Source of the DNA: Paenibacillus sp. 32352
GTDB taxonomy: Bacteria > Bacillota > Bacilli > Paenibacillales > NBRC-103111
NCBI RefSeq assembly: GCF_002042965.1
Contig: NZ_MZNT01000001.1
Span: forward strand, 620,001 to 684,000
Direction of reading: 5' to 3'
DNA: 64,000 nucleotides
Made by a program: the position numbers and the translations under genes
In this document: positions 1 through 8,098 of the stretch, piece after piece
Layout: each line of letters begins with the position of its first letter
How positions within the stretch are numbered: position 1 is the stretch's first letter
The notes under the pieces: model-generated
The model's database searches: none
What the model saw: the letters and a program-made list of their open reading frames with translations, nothing else
What the model was told of the DNA's origin: nothing

Positions 1-2
1 AA

Positions 3-1454
3 TTTCCGGCATTTATAGCCTCTTATGAGGAAGCAAGGAGGTACGGCCTCCGTGTCAACACTTTGAAATGCAGTGTGAACGAATTTCTATCCTTAATGCC
101 TTCCCTGCAGGAACCGATTCCTTGGACCTCGACAGGGTACTATTACCAAGAAGAAGATAGACCGGGCAAGCATCCGTATTATCATGCAGGGCTGTACTAC
201 ATACAGGAGCCGAGCGCTATGGCGCCCGCAGAGCTGCTGGATGTTCAGCCCGGCGAACGGGTGTTGGATTTATGTGCCGCCCCCGGCGGGAAATCGACTC
301 AAATTGCCGCCAAGCTGCAAGGGCAAGGGCTGCTGGTTACGAACGATATTCATCCGGACAGAGTCAAGGCATTAGTCAAAAACATAGAATTGAACGGCGT
401 TCGAAATGCGGTGGTGTTGAATGAGCGGCCCGACAAGCTGCAGCACCCGTTTCGGGCGTTTTTTGATAAAATATTGATCGATGCTCCATGCTCCGGCGAA
501 GGCATGTTCCGCAAGGAAGAAGAGATGGCCAAAGCCTGGCATCCCGACTGGGTAACCCGTTATGCTTCCATGCAGCGGGATTTGCTAAGGCAAGCCGCTA
601 TCATGCTTCGTCCCGGCGGACGCATCGTCTATTCGACATGTACGTTTTCCCCGGAAGAGAACGAGGCGATGATCGCGCAATTTATTGCTGCCCATCCCCA
701 ATTCCGAATTGTCCCTATCCCTATGGAACACGGCTTCCAACCGGGAAGACCGGATTGGCTGGATATAGCGGAGCTAGGCTCCCTGCAAGCGGCGGCTGCA
801 GCCCAGGAGGTAACGGGTACCGCCAGATTATGGCCTCATCATCTTGCCGGTGAAGGGCATTTTGTAGCCGTTCTTGAGTATCAGGCGGATAAAGCATCTC
901 CCGAACGGTTAGCAGCGGAGACCAAGTTTTTGAAGGCGGATAAAGAACGCTTGAAAACCAAAGGCAGAGACCGTTACGGCACAGACAAGTTTTTATTTAA
1001 AAAGCAGCCGGTTATCGATCTTCAGCCGTTTTACTCGTTTATGCAGGAGCTGGCGCCGGAGGTGCCTACGGCCAATGTCGTCCTGCATGGAGAGCATATA
1101 TACCTGTCTCCCGAAGGGCTTCCTGATCTCAGCGGCATTCGGGTCATTCGTCCGGGCTGGTATATGGGCAGTGTCCGCAAGCAGCGCTTCGAGCCGTCCC
1201 ATGCGTTAGCGATGGGCTTGATGCAGAGCGATGTGAGACGCTGGATTGCGCTGTCCGTAAAAGCTTCGGAAACCGTTCGATACCTTAAAGGAGAAACGTT
1301 GGAGATCACGGAGGAGCAAGTGCTTCTGTCCGGAGATTTGGATAAGAAAAAAGGGTACTGTCTTATTACGGTTGACGGGTATGCTGTCGGCTGGGGGAAA
1401 TGGATGGACGGCATGCTCAAAAATGAGTATCCCGCAGGTTGGAGGTGGACTTAG
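3..1454 (+). CDS. RsmF-like 16S rRNA m5C methyltransferase, 5' end cut by window edge
   Basis: Predicted SAM-dependent cytosine-C5 RNA methyltransferase of the NOL1/NOP2/Sun (RsmF/RsmB) family. The reading frame is open to the left edge, and the residues before the first in-frame TTG (63) match the N-terminus of the complete paralogue at 4015-5394, so about 20 residues lie outside the window. The SAM site is LDLCAAPGGKSTQ, and both family cysteines are present in DAPCSGEGMF and YSTCTF. The C-terminal part carries the RsmF-type RNA-binding extension ending in a PUA-like region. The stop is one base before the pseudouridine synthase start, whose Shine-Dalgarno lies inside this gene, so the two rRNA-modification genes are probably translationally coupled. 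Confidence 0.92.
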   Translation, partial: FPAFIASYEEARRYGLRVNTLKCSVNEFLSLMPSLQEPIPWTSTGYYYQEEDRPGKHPYYHAGLYYIQEPSAMAPAELLDVQPGERVLDLCAAPGGKSTQIAAKLQGQGLLVTNDIHPDRVKALVKNIELNGVRNAVVLNERPDKLQHPFRAFFDKILIDAPCSGEGMFRKEEEMAKAWHPDWVTRYASMQRDLLRQAAIMLRPGGRIVYSTCTFSPEENEAMIAQFIAAHPQFRIVPIPMEHGFQPGRPDWLDIAELGSLQAAAAAQEVTGTARLWPHHLAGEGHFVAVLEYQADKASPERLAAETKFLKADKERLKTKGRDRYGTDKFLFKKQPVIDLQPFYSFMQELAPEVPTANVVLHGEHIYLSPEGLPDLSGIRVIRPGWYMGSVRKQRFEPSHALAMGLMQSDVRRWIALSVKASETVRYLKGETLEITEEQVLLSGDLDKKKGYCLITVDGYAVGWGKWMDGMLKNEYPAGWRWT

Positions 1455-1455
1455 C

Positions 1456-2199
1456 ATGAAGCAAACGATGAGGCTGGACAAGCTGCTGGCGAATACCGGG
1501 TACGGTTCGCGAAGCGAGATTAAAGTGATGGTGAAACGCGGAGCTATTATCATTAACGATCGCCCTGTCAAGGACAGCGGGATGCAAGTGAACCCATGGA
1601 CGGATGTGATAACCGTAGATGGAGAAACGGTCCGGTATCGTGAATTCATCTATGTCATGCTGAATAAACCGCAGGGTGTCGTTTCGGCTACGGAGGATAC
1701 AAGAGATCGTACGGTCATTGATCTGCTGGATGACGAATACAAGCATTTTCAGCCTTTTCCCGTCGGGAGGCTGGACAAGGATACCGAAGGCCTGCTGTTG
1801 TTGACCAATGACGGAAAGCTGGCCCATAACCTGTTATCACCACGGAAGCACATTCCCAAAACCTATTTTGCGGAAGTGGAAGGCGCCGTGACGGAAGAAG
1901 ACGGCAAGCAGTTTCAGCAGGGAGTTCAGCTTGATGACGGCTATGTTACGATGCCAGCCCAACTGACCATTTTGCAATCGGGTCATCCCGATCAAGGGAT
2001 CGTCTCGAAGATTGAATTGACGATTATGGAAGGAAAGTTCCATCAGGTCAAAAGGATGTTTCAGGCAGTGGGCAAACGCGTCGTCTTTCTTAAACGAATT
2101 TCGATGGGGCCGTTGCTTCTCGATGAGCATTTATTACCCGGGGAATACAGGGAGCTGACGGAAGCGGAGCTTCAGGAGTTAAAACAAGCGAACGGATAG
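1456..2199 (+). CDS. RsuA/RluB-type 16S rRNA pseudouridine synthase
   Basis: Isomerises a uridine in rRNA to pseudouridine. It has 247 residues: an N-terminal S4 RNA-binding domain (about 6-60, starting MRLDKLLANTGYGSR) and a pseudouridine-synthase domain with the catalytic motif GRLDKDTEG, the nucleophile being about Asp107. I chose ATG 1456 over earlier in-frame codons because it has a good site (GGAGGTGG, 1441-1448) and gives the normal S4 start. It forms a two-gene operon with the methyltransferase and ends at a strong terminator (2247-2284). Single-domain length fits RsuA/YtzG-type enzymes. The exact target uridine cannot be read from sequence. Confidence 0.92.
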   Translation: MKQTMRLDKLLANTGYGSRSEIKVMVKRGAIIINDRPVKDSGMQVNPWTDVITVDGETVRYREFIYVMLNKPQGVVSATEDTRDRTVIDLLDDEYKHFQPFPVGRLDKDTEGLLLLTNDGKLAHNLLSPRKHIPKTYFAEVEGAVTEEDGKQFQQGVQLDDGYVTMPAQLTILQSGHPDQGIVSKIELTIMEGKFHQVKRMFQAVGKRVVFLKRISMGPLLLDEHLLPGEYRELTEAELQELKQANG

Positions 2200-2246
2200 T
2201 TACATTAATAAAAGCGGGGAACCTTAAAACATAAGCATAAATGAAG

Positions 2247-2284
2247 AAGACCGGAGCTCGTAGAGCCCCGGTCTTGCTGTTTGT
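2247..2284 (+). terminator. Rho-independent terminator after the rRNA-modification operon
   Basis: AAGACCGG (2247-2254) pairs with CCGGTCTT (2268-2275), followed by a T-rich run. It lies 47 bases past the pseudouridine synthase stop. Confidence 0.85.
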
Positions 2285-2427
2285 GGCGCAAGCTTCATTG
2301 CTTTATCTGCATTTGCCTGGTTTATCGGTTGTTTTCTTAAAAGCTGACGAATCCCAGAGCAGCTGTTTATTTTCCTGTCATGGATGCATGACTTTCAAAT
2401 CGTACCATTACATTATCCTTTATCCGA

Positions 2428-2520
2428 TTACAACCAGCCAGCGCGGGTTACGATAACCAACAGAATAAACAATACGAGAATGACACCGACACTTGTAAAT
2501 ACTCCTCCAACTCCGGACAT
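2428..2520 (-). CDS. YjcZ-family sporulation micro-protein (30 aa)
   Basis: A 30-residue peptide starting MSGVGGVF with a single hydrophobic helix (VGVILVLFILLVIV) and a short polar end. This is the layout of YjcZ-type small proteins of spore-forming Bacilli, which are usually annotated as sporulation-associated and membrane-embedded. The longer 62-aa frame through the region is an upstream extension without a ribosome site. ATG 2520 has GAGGAGG seven bases upstream, which fixes the start. It stands alone, convergent with the terminator of the rRNA-modification operon. Family assignment is by length and pattern only. Confidence 0.75.
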   Translation of the reverse strand: MSGVGGVFTSVGVILVLFILLVIVTRAGWL

Positions 2521-2769
2521 GCTGATTCCTCCTCGTGATTTGATATCATTCCGATAGGCAAGAGATCCATTACAGTAGTATTCATCCTTTACGCGGCATT
2601 TGCGGTGCCGCCCCACTTGGTATCGGAATTACTATATCCTATGACAAACATCATGATCGGTTTGGACTCCTGTCACAAGGTATATATTTTGGGCTTCAGT
2701 AGGACACTCTAATTATGGTGGTTTATATAAGGCACTACGACGATAAAAGTCCCATTGGAGGCGAGTATC

Positions 2770-3861
2770 ATGACCGAAATCATGCTTAGACCGGATATGA
2801 AAACGGCCGGCGGGGAAGTAAACGATATTTTGTGGGACCATCAATTTGTCGGCAGTATGACCCTGGTATACCGCGAAAATGACCGCATTTGCGGGTCTGT
2901 GCAATTGGAGCAGGCCATGCTACCTCCCCATGCGAAGCAGCAGGTTATGGCTTATCTGCAAAGCTATGTTCAATCGTTAATCGATGCTATGGCGATTCAT
3001 ACCTGCGACGTGCTGGTCACTTACAGTGAATATGATCACATCATATCGACCGATCGTTTGGAATCCGGCCTGGAGGTTCAGAATGTCGAGGAGGATTACG
3101 ATTATAGGCATTGGGCGGATGAGGATCGATTAGAGGATGAGCATCCGAATGAACAAAATGACTATCAAATGGTTACCCCTTCCTGGGATGGTCCTTTGCA
3201 AGAGGAGATTGACGATGGTGTCGACGAGTATTATGAGCTGGTCATTGTAGCCGAGTCTCGCAACAAAGTGGAATATCATATATATGACAACGAGCAACTG
3301 CTCGTTGCAGAGGCCGATATTCATATTAACGGCAGAGAGGTCAACGGAACGGTCAGCTGGCAGGTCGAGCCGGAGGATGATGAGATCGAGGTGATTACGG
3401 ATCTTCTGGTCAGCGATTTTGACGAAGATTCGGTGGACGCCTTCGTGATTCATATGGAATGGGACGATAAAATTATTGAAACCATTGAGTTGACGCACGA
3501 GGATCTATTAGATGCTGACTTTGATTCCATGGAAGATGACGAGGAAGCAAATTCGTGGAATCAAGACGAATATACTATTGTATTGGCCCGGGATGATGGC
3601 GATATGCTGACCTATGAAATTTATCAGCAGTCCCACGGAGGACTGCCGATCGGCACCGCCACGGTTGACATCAGCCAGCGTCAGCTGACCGGCTTTATCG
3701 ACTTCAGAGAGCCTGGCGATTCCGACGACAGGGAAGAGATTGCTATGCTGCTGATGCAGGAGCTGGATAAGGAAAAAGATTTTGAAACCTTTAACGTCAC
3801 GATGCTGTTCAAGAACAAGCCATTTGAGGAATTGATGTTCGAGAGTGAGCAGGTCCATTAA
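2770..3861 (+). CDS. Acidic conserved hypothetical protein with a threefold repeated domain
   Basis: I do not recognise a named family. The 363-residue product has no signal peptide or membrane helix and is strongly acidic (long D/E stretches around 100-130 and 250-265), so it is probably cytoplasmic. It appears to be three copies of a roughly 85-residue unit, at about 15-105, 155-250 and 262-355. Each unit has a beta-rich start (for example YELVIVAE, YTIVLARD), a G-x-V/I-x-W/F strand, an acidic helix and an F/V-x-V-x-M strand. ATG 2770 is chosen because of TTGGAGGCGAG just upstream. It is convergent with the second RsmF gene across a long hairpin. Confidence 0.7.
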   Translation: MTEIMLRPDMKTAGGEVNDILWDHQFVGSMTLVYRENDRICGSVQLEQAMLPPHAKQQVMAYLQSYVQSLIDAMAIHTCDVLVTYSEYDHIISTDRLESGLEVQNVEEDYDYRHWADEDRLEDEHPNEQNDYQMVTPSWDGPLQEEIDDGVDEYYELVIVAESRNKVEYHIYDNEQLLVAEADIHINGREVNGTVSWQVEPEDDEIEVITDLLVSDFDEDSVDAFVIHMEWDDKIIETIELTHEDLLDADFDSMEDDEEANSWNQDEYTIVLARDDGDMLTYEIYQQSHGGLPIGTATVDISQRQLTGFIDFREPGDSDDREEIAMLLMQELDKEKDFETFNVTMLFKNKPFEELMFESEQVH

Positions 3862-3880
3862 TCGGTGCGCATCACAAACT

Positions 3881-3966
3881 AAAAACACTCCGCAGGCTGG
3901 GCTTGAAGCAGGAAGTACCCCTTATGGCGATACTCCTGATTTCAAAGCAGCCGGGAGTGTTTTTTG
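3881..3966. terminator. Long imperfect bidirectional terminator hairpin
   Basis: AAAAACACTCC (3881-3891) is the inverse of GGAGTGTTTTT ending near 3965. The arms continue as an imperfect stem (GCTTGAAGCAGGAAGTA against TACTCCTGATTTCAAAGC), giving an ~85-nt hairpin between two convergent genes. T runs on both strands suit termination from either side. Confidence 0.8.
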
Positions 3967-4014
3967 CTGCTGGGCTTAGCAGTGCGGTTCAGTTCACCGC
4001 ACTACAAAGCGAAC

Positions 4015-5394
4015 TTATGATCCGACTCGGCGCAAGCCCTTCGGATAATGATTCTTTACTTGGCCGCCGCTCAGCTTGCCCCATCCGAGCGGCAAGCCGT
4101 CGATGGCGATAAGCACCCAGCCGTTATCGTCAGCCGGACTGTTCAGTGTCTCTCCGCGGAGGTAGCGGCCGATTTCGGGAGACTCCGCCGGGAAGTCGAG
4201 CGTACGCCGCGCGGCCCCCCGCGGCAGAGCCAGAGCAAGCGCATGAGACGGCTCAATGCGCGCTTTTTTCACTTCGGCCAGGTGAAGGCCCGGCCGAAGC
4301 ACCTTCAGTCCGTTCAGCGAGCTCCGCTCGAACGGACAGCCTTCCGCAGCTGGCAGCCAATACAGCTGCTCGCCGAACAGAACGGCTTCTCCCGGAGGGA
4401 GCTCGAAGCCGGGCAATGCTTCCGCGGCGAACGCGCGAAAGAGCTTCATCGCCTCCTCCTCGGGTCTAGGGGAGGAGGCTCTTTTGCCGCCGGCTTTGCC
4501 GCGGGGGGCTACGGCGGCGGCAGGAGCGCTAACCCCCGCCGCAGCGTCTCCGTCGCCCTTGCGCAGCAGGGCGACAAAATGCCCCTCACCCGCATGAAGG
4601 TGAGGCCAGATGCGTTCGAGGCGCAGCAGCTCGAACTCGGGGTAACGGTCGAGCAGAGCGTCGACGGTGCGTTCATTTTCCGCAGTATTGAAGGTACAAG
4701 TCGAATACGCAAGCAGTCCGCCCGGCTTCAGCATCGTCACGGCAGCCTGGAGAATATCCCACTGCCTCGCGGCGCACATGCTCACGTGATCCGGCGACCA
4801 CTCCTCTACCGCATCGGGGTCCTTGCGAAACATGCCTTCGCCGGAGCAAGGGGCGTCGACCATCATTTTATCGAAGAAAGCAGGGAATCTCGCCGCCAAC
4901 GGGTCCGGGGCCATTTGGGTGACGACTGCGTTCGCTACGCCCATTCGTTCTATATTTTCGGCCAATATTTTGGCCCTTGCCGGATGGATCTCGTTGGTTA
5001 TCAATAAGCCTTGCCCCTGAAGCTTGGCGGCAATCTGCGTCGACTTGCCTCCAGGCGCGGCGGCCAAATCCAGCACAATATCGCCAGGCTTCGGATCGAG
5101 CAGCGCGACGGCGGACATCGCGGAGGGTTCCTGGATGTAGTACAAGCCCGCGGCATGGTAAGGGTGTTTGCCTGGCTTGGCGTTATCGGCATAATAATAG
5201 CCGCCTTCACACCATGGGACAGGAGTCAGACCGAATTGCTCCGTCAGCTGTTCAAGTAATCCTTGATTTATCTTGGCAGGGTTTATGCGCAGCCCTTGTG
5301 TCCGCGGCAGTTCATAGCTGGCCAGGAAGCGCTCTGCTTCTTCTCCAAGCTGTTCGCGCATTTGCTGTTTAAAAGATTCGGGAAGTGATATCAT
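4015..5394 (-). CDS. RsmF-like 16S rRNA m5C methyltransferase (complete paralogue)
   Basis: A 459-residue NOL1/NOP2/Sun-family RNA cytosine-C5 methyltransferase. The SAM-binding motif is LDLAAAPGGKSTQ, and both catalytic cysteines are visible in DAPCSGEGMF and YSTCTF. The C-terminal third (from about 330) holds the RsmF-type extension ending LGWGKLSGGQVKNHYPKGLR. A low-complexity A/G/K-rich linker at about 280-315 is absent from the other copy. ATG 5394 gives the family N-terminus; the nearest site (AAGGAG) is 13 bases upstream, rather far. A second homologous gene lies only 2.6 kb away on the opposite strand. Substrate division between the two is unknown. Confidence 0.92.
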   Translation of the reverse strand: MISLPESFKQQMREQLGEEAERFLASYELPRTQGLRINPAKINQGLLEQLTEQFGLTPVPWCEGGYYYADNAKPGKHPYHAAGLYYIQEPSAMSAVALLDPKPGDIVLDLAAAPGGKSTQIAAKLQGQGLLITNEIHPARAKILAENIERMGVANAVVTQMAPDPLAARFPAFFDKMMVDAPCSGEGMFRKDPDAVEEWSPDHVSMCAARQWDILQAAVTMLKPGGLLAYSTCTFNTAENERTVDALLDRYPEFELLRLERIWPHLHAGEGHFVALLRKGDGDAAAGVSAPAAAVAPRGKAGGKRASSPRPEEEAMKLFRAFAAEALPGFELPPGEAVLFGEQLYWLPAAEGCPFERSSLNGLKVLRPGLHLAEVKKARIEPSHALALALPRGAARRTLDFPAESPEIGRYLRGETLNSPADDNGWVLIAIDGLPLGWGKLSGGQVKNHYPKGLRRVGS

Positions 5395-5574
5395 CTTGAA
5401 GTCATTGCTCCTTATATTCCTTGACTTGATGCCGTCGTGTCTGTCAGTTGAAGCAAATACCGGTGAATATGAAGTCTAAGCATCAGACCCTATTATACAA
5501 GTTTCTCCTTATGGTGAGAAGTAAAGCACGAGTGACTGCCATGACGGGTACTGTCAGTGCAGTCTAAGAATAAC

Positions 5575-5625
5575 AAAATCCCACTAACCTTCGGCTACCA
5601 GCCAAGATCAGTGGGATTTTACTTT
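5575..5625 (-). terminator. Terminator after the XRE regulator
   Basis: AAAATCCCACT (5575-5585) pairs with AGTGGGATTTT (5610-5620), with T-rich flanks on both strands. It lies just past the stop of the leftward XRE gene. Confidence 0.85.
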
Positions 5626-5657
5626 TTTCATTTCATTATGGGGAAGGAAGTACGGGT

Positions 5658-6074
5658 TTAATCCAGTTCATGATTGGAATCGACGCTCGACGACGAGGCC
5701 CTTTTCTTATCCCGCCAAAATAATGCCGTCAGCATTCTCTCGATCCATTCCTTGTCCTGCTCCGTGAGTTCAATACCGTCAAAAGTCAATTCATTTTCGC
5801 GTATAAACCGGCGTAAATTGACCCTTGGCCGGGAATAGCCCGATTCCCGTTCGGTTTCCGTTTTCTCCAGATATCCGGCGACCTCCATGAGTTCGGAATA
5901 GGGGGTGTTCAAGCCCTCGGAGAGCTTCATAAGCACATCAGGGGACGGGACGCCGCGGTTACCGTTTTCAAGTTGGGAGATGTAGGCGGCGGAAACGCCG
6001 GAACGGTCGGCCAATTCCCGGATAGTGAAGCCTTTTAATTTGCGCATATCGCGCAGCTGCTCGTAAAAGTTCAT
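5658..6074 (-). CDS. XRE-family transcriptional regulator (138 aa)
   Basis: DNA-binding regulator of the Cro/CI-like helix-turn-helix class. Residues about 5-60 form the HTH, with TIRELADRSGVSAAYISQLE as the two recognition helices. The C-terminal part contains LTFDGIELTEQDKEWIERML, a segment common in SinR/phage-repressor-like proteins and likely used for oligomerisation, followed by a charged, serine-rich tail. It is transcribed divergently from a second, smaller XRE gene. The 209-bp gap between them holds repeated AGTAAACA motifs that are likely operators. It ends at a good terminator. The regulated target beyond this pair cannot be told from sequence. Confidence 0.85.
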   Translation of the reverse strand: MNFYEQLRDMRKLKGFTIRELADRSGVSAAYISQLENGNRGVPSPDVLMKLSEGLNTPYSELMEVAGYLEKTETERESGYSRPRVNLRRFIRENELTFDGIELTEQDKEWIERMLTALFWRDKKRASSSSVDSNHELD

Positions 6075-6097
6075 TCATGACACCTGCATTTACCAGA

Positions 6098-6227
6098 AGT
6101 AAACAATAGTTTAGCTTTTTAATGATATCAGTAAACATAGGTAATTTCAACGGTCGGCGATACCATAAAATATGGAAGAAGGTACTAAGTTGCAAAAGTA
6201 AACAAAAATCATTGCACAAGTAAAACA
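6098..6227. promoter_or_regulatory. Repeated AGTAAACA sites between two divergent XRE genes
   Basis: AGTAAACA occurs at 6098-6105, 6130-6137 and 6197-6204, with a one-base variant AGTAAAACA at 6219-6227, all in the same orientation. The last copy adjoins a -10-like TAAGTATAAT just before the rightward XRE gene. The clustering between two HTH genes suggests operator sites. Which regulator binds is inference. Confidence 0.55.
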
Positions 6228-6283
6228 AAGTAAGTATAATGTTTTTGGGGCAACTGGAAATAAAAGAGAGGAAGACATATCGA

Positions 6284-6490
6284 ATGAAGATTAGAACGAA
6301 GACAGATGCATTTGTAAGAGCTCGCATTATCAAAGGAATGTCCCAGAGGGAACTGGCCAAGCAATCGGGACTTAGCCCGTCCTATATCAGCTTGTTGGAG
6401 CGTTCGGTCAAAACGGTAGGGCCGGCTACCGCCAAAAAGCTAAGCGAGCTGCTGGAGCAGCCGCTGGATATGCTGTTTGTTATTGAATAG
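6284..6490 (+). CDS. Small XRE-family HTH protein (68 aa)
   Basis: A 68-residue protein that is almost entirely a helix-turn-helix domain (MSQRELAKQSGLSPSYISLL, residues 19-38), of the kind seen in phage repressors and small XRE regulators. ATG 6284 is preferred over the in-frame ATG at 6239 because GAGAGGAAG lies just upstream and the earlier start has no site and overlaps the likely promoter. It is divergent from the 138-aa XRE gene and shares its AGTAAACA-containing promoter region, so cross- or auto-regulation is likely. No integrase or phage gene is nearby, so I see no evidence it belongs to a prophage. Confidence 0.8.
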   Translation: MKIRTKTDAFVRARIIKGMSQRELAKQSGLSPSYISLLERSVKTVGPATAKKLSELLEQPLDMLFVIE

Positions 6491-6561
6491 CCGGCATTGC
6501 CCGAATATATATCTATTGTGCTGCGGCAAGGCGAAGAACAGTCCCCATGGTCCCGCATCGG

Positions 6562-7698
6562 TCAAAAGGCGACCACCTTGTTCTTGCCGCTAGTCTTGGC
6601 TTTATACATGGCTTCATCCGCCTGCTTGATCAGCTCGTCTGCCGTAATGTTTTTCTTATAGCGGCTGTACCCCATGCTGACGGTAACGATAGTCTCCGCC
6701 TCGACCCGGGCCCGTATCCGTTCCGCAAGCTCACTTGTGTCCACCTCGGTATCCGTCACCATCACAACCATTTCCTCCCCGCCGTAACGGCCGCATACCC
6801 CAATTTCCTCGGCTTCTTCCTTGACGATTTGAGCAACCTGCTTCAGTACCAGGTCGCCCATATGATGGCCTTTGGTGTCGTTGAGCTTTTTGAAATTATC
6901 GATATCGCTGAAAATAATGGATATGCCCACCCGTTGAGCGATATGCTGTGAGACGCGATTGTAAAAGTATTTTCGATTGTAGAGTCTCGTCAACCCGTCC
7001 GTAATGGAAGAATTATAAATCGCCTGCATGATTTCAATGATCCTCTCGAAAATAAACAGGAACAGCACGAGATGGAAGGCCATCGGAATCAGCTGCTCAA
7101 ATTTGTTCAAGATGAACTGTTCGTTGTTAAACAGGTACATATTGGCCATATGGATCATATGGGAGCAAAAATACAGCGTCAGCATGACTTGGTATTTGCC
7201 GTTCTGCCCGATACGCGGGTTGATAAGCAAAAAGCTGATGAAAATGAGCAGGAACAAGTACAGCTCCATTCCCAAAGGCTGCATCAAACTTACCTGATCC
7301 GTGCTTCCCTGGAGCCAGTCCGGCATATACCAGTAAGTTACCGATACGAAGATAGTTCCGAGCATACATAGGATGAAGACAACCGTATCCTTCCACTTGG
7401 TAGGATTATACAATTGATAGATGCCGGTATTGACCAGCAAAAAGGAAAGCACCTTCAGCAAGAGAGCTATGAATTTGGCAAGATCGCTCTCGGTTTGCGT
7501 AATTTCGAATACGATGAGCTGCCCGTATTGAACCATGAGAATCAGCAAAGACAGCATGAGGGAGAAATAGCCGATCTTCCGTCGGCTGAGCAGCAGACGA
7601 ACGGAAGCAAGAAGCGTTACAAGCAGAATACTCAAAATAATGGTGCAGGAGAAGACCGTACCCGATGTACCGGTCCACAAGTCAGTCAATTCGTTCAT
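6562..7698 (-). CDS. Membrane-anchored GGDEF diguanylate cyclase
   Basis: Predicted to make cyclic di-GMP. The N-terminal ~220 residues hold several hydrophobic segments (about six or seven helices), resembling the multi-helix sensor modules of membrane GGDEF proteins. The C-terminal ~145 residues are a GGDEF domain with IIFSDIDNFKKLND (metal site) and the signature GRYGGEEM, i.e. GGEE(M), which is compatible with activity. No EAL domain is present. ATG 7698 or the TTG three bases earlier could be the start; GAGGG lies 12 or 9 bases upstream respectively. It is monocistronic. The signal sensed is unknown. Confidence 0.9.
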   Translation of the reverse strand: MNELTDLWTGTSGTVFSCTIILSILLVTLLASVRLLLSRRKIGYFSLMLSLLILMVQYGQLIVFEITQTESDLAKFIALLLKVLSFLLVNTGIYQLYNPTKWKDTVVFILCMLGTIFVSVTYWYMPDWLQGSTDQVSLMQPLGMELYLFLLIFISFLLINPRIGQNGKYQVMLTLYFCSHMIHMANMYLFNNEQFILNKFEQLIPMAFHLVLFLFIFERIIEIMQAIYNSSITDGLTRLYNRKYFYNRVSQHIAQRVGISIIFSDIDNFKKLNDTKGHHMGDLVLKQVAQIVKEEAEEIGVCGRYGGEEMVVMVTDTEVDTSELAERIRARVEAETIVTVSMGYSRYKKNITADELIKQADEAMYKAKTSGKNKVVAF

Positions 7699-8098
7699 CA
7701 AGAATTAAAGCCCTCACATTCGGTAAAAAGATATAAGAATTCATGGAGAGATCGCCAGCATGCAGTTCTTAGACTGTTCGTTTTCATTTTTATCGGTAAC
7801 CGAAGTGCAGTTTTTGAGAGGTATTGAAGAATCCTCCTGTTCGGTTGGGGCCAGGATTTCGTTAAGCGCTTTACTCTCTTAATTATACTTGATGGAATGA
7901 AAGGAAATCTATCAGAACTGTAAAATAGAACCCGGTAATTGGAAAAGGGAAGCTCCTGCTCTTTTTGCCGGAACTCTTGTAGTGACTTCTCAATGCTGTT
8001 ACGATGTAGATAGGGATAGTTCGGAGAGCGCGTCCTTTACACCATGTGCCAATGGTGCCTTTAATGAAATCAATGCAGGACAGTCACGGAGGGCTATC
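7699..8098. other. Intergenic region between GGDEF and glycosyltransferase genes
   Basis: About 400 bp separating divergent genes. It presumably holds both promoters; on the minus strand a TATAATT lies near 7880 without a convincing -35. No terminator, repeat or small gene with a ribosome site could be supported. An open frame entering the glycosyltransferase from 7982 has no ribosome site of its own. Confidence 0.4.

Noticed and set aside
2241..2456. 71-codon plus-strand frame after the pseudouridine synthase
   Set aside because: It starts inside the terminator hairpin, has no ribosome site and overlaps the YjcZ gene in antisense.
5658..6490. Prophage or integrative-element immunity region
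   Set aside because: Only the two small XRE genes are present; no integrase, excisionase or structural gene and no attachment repeat nearby.
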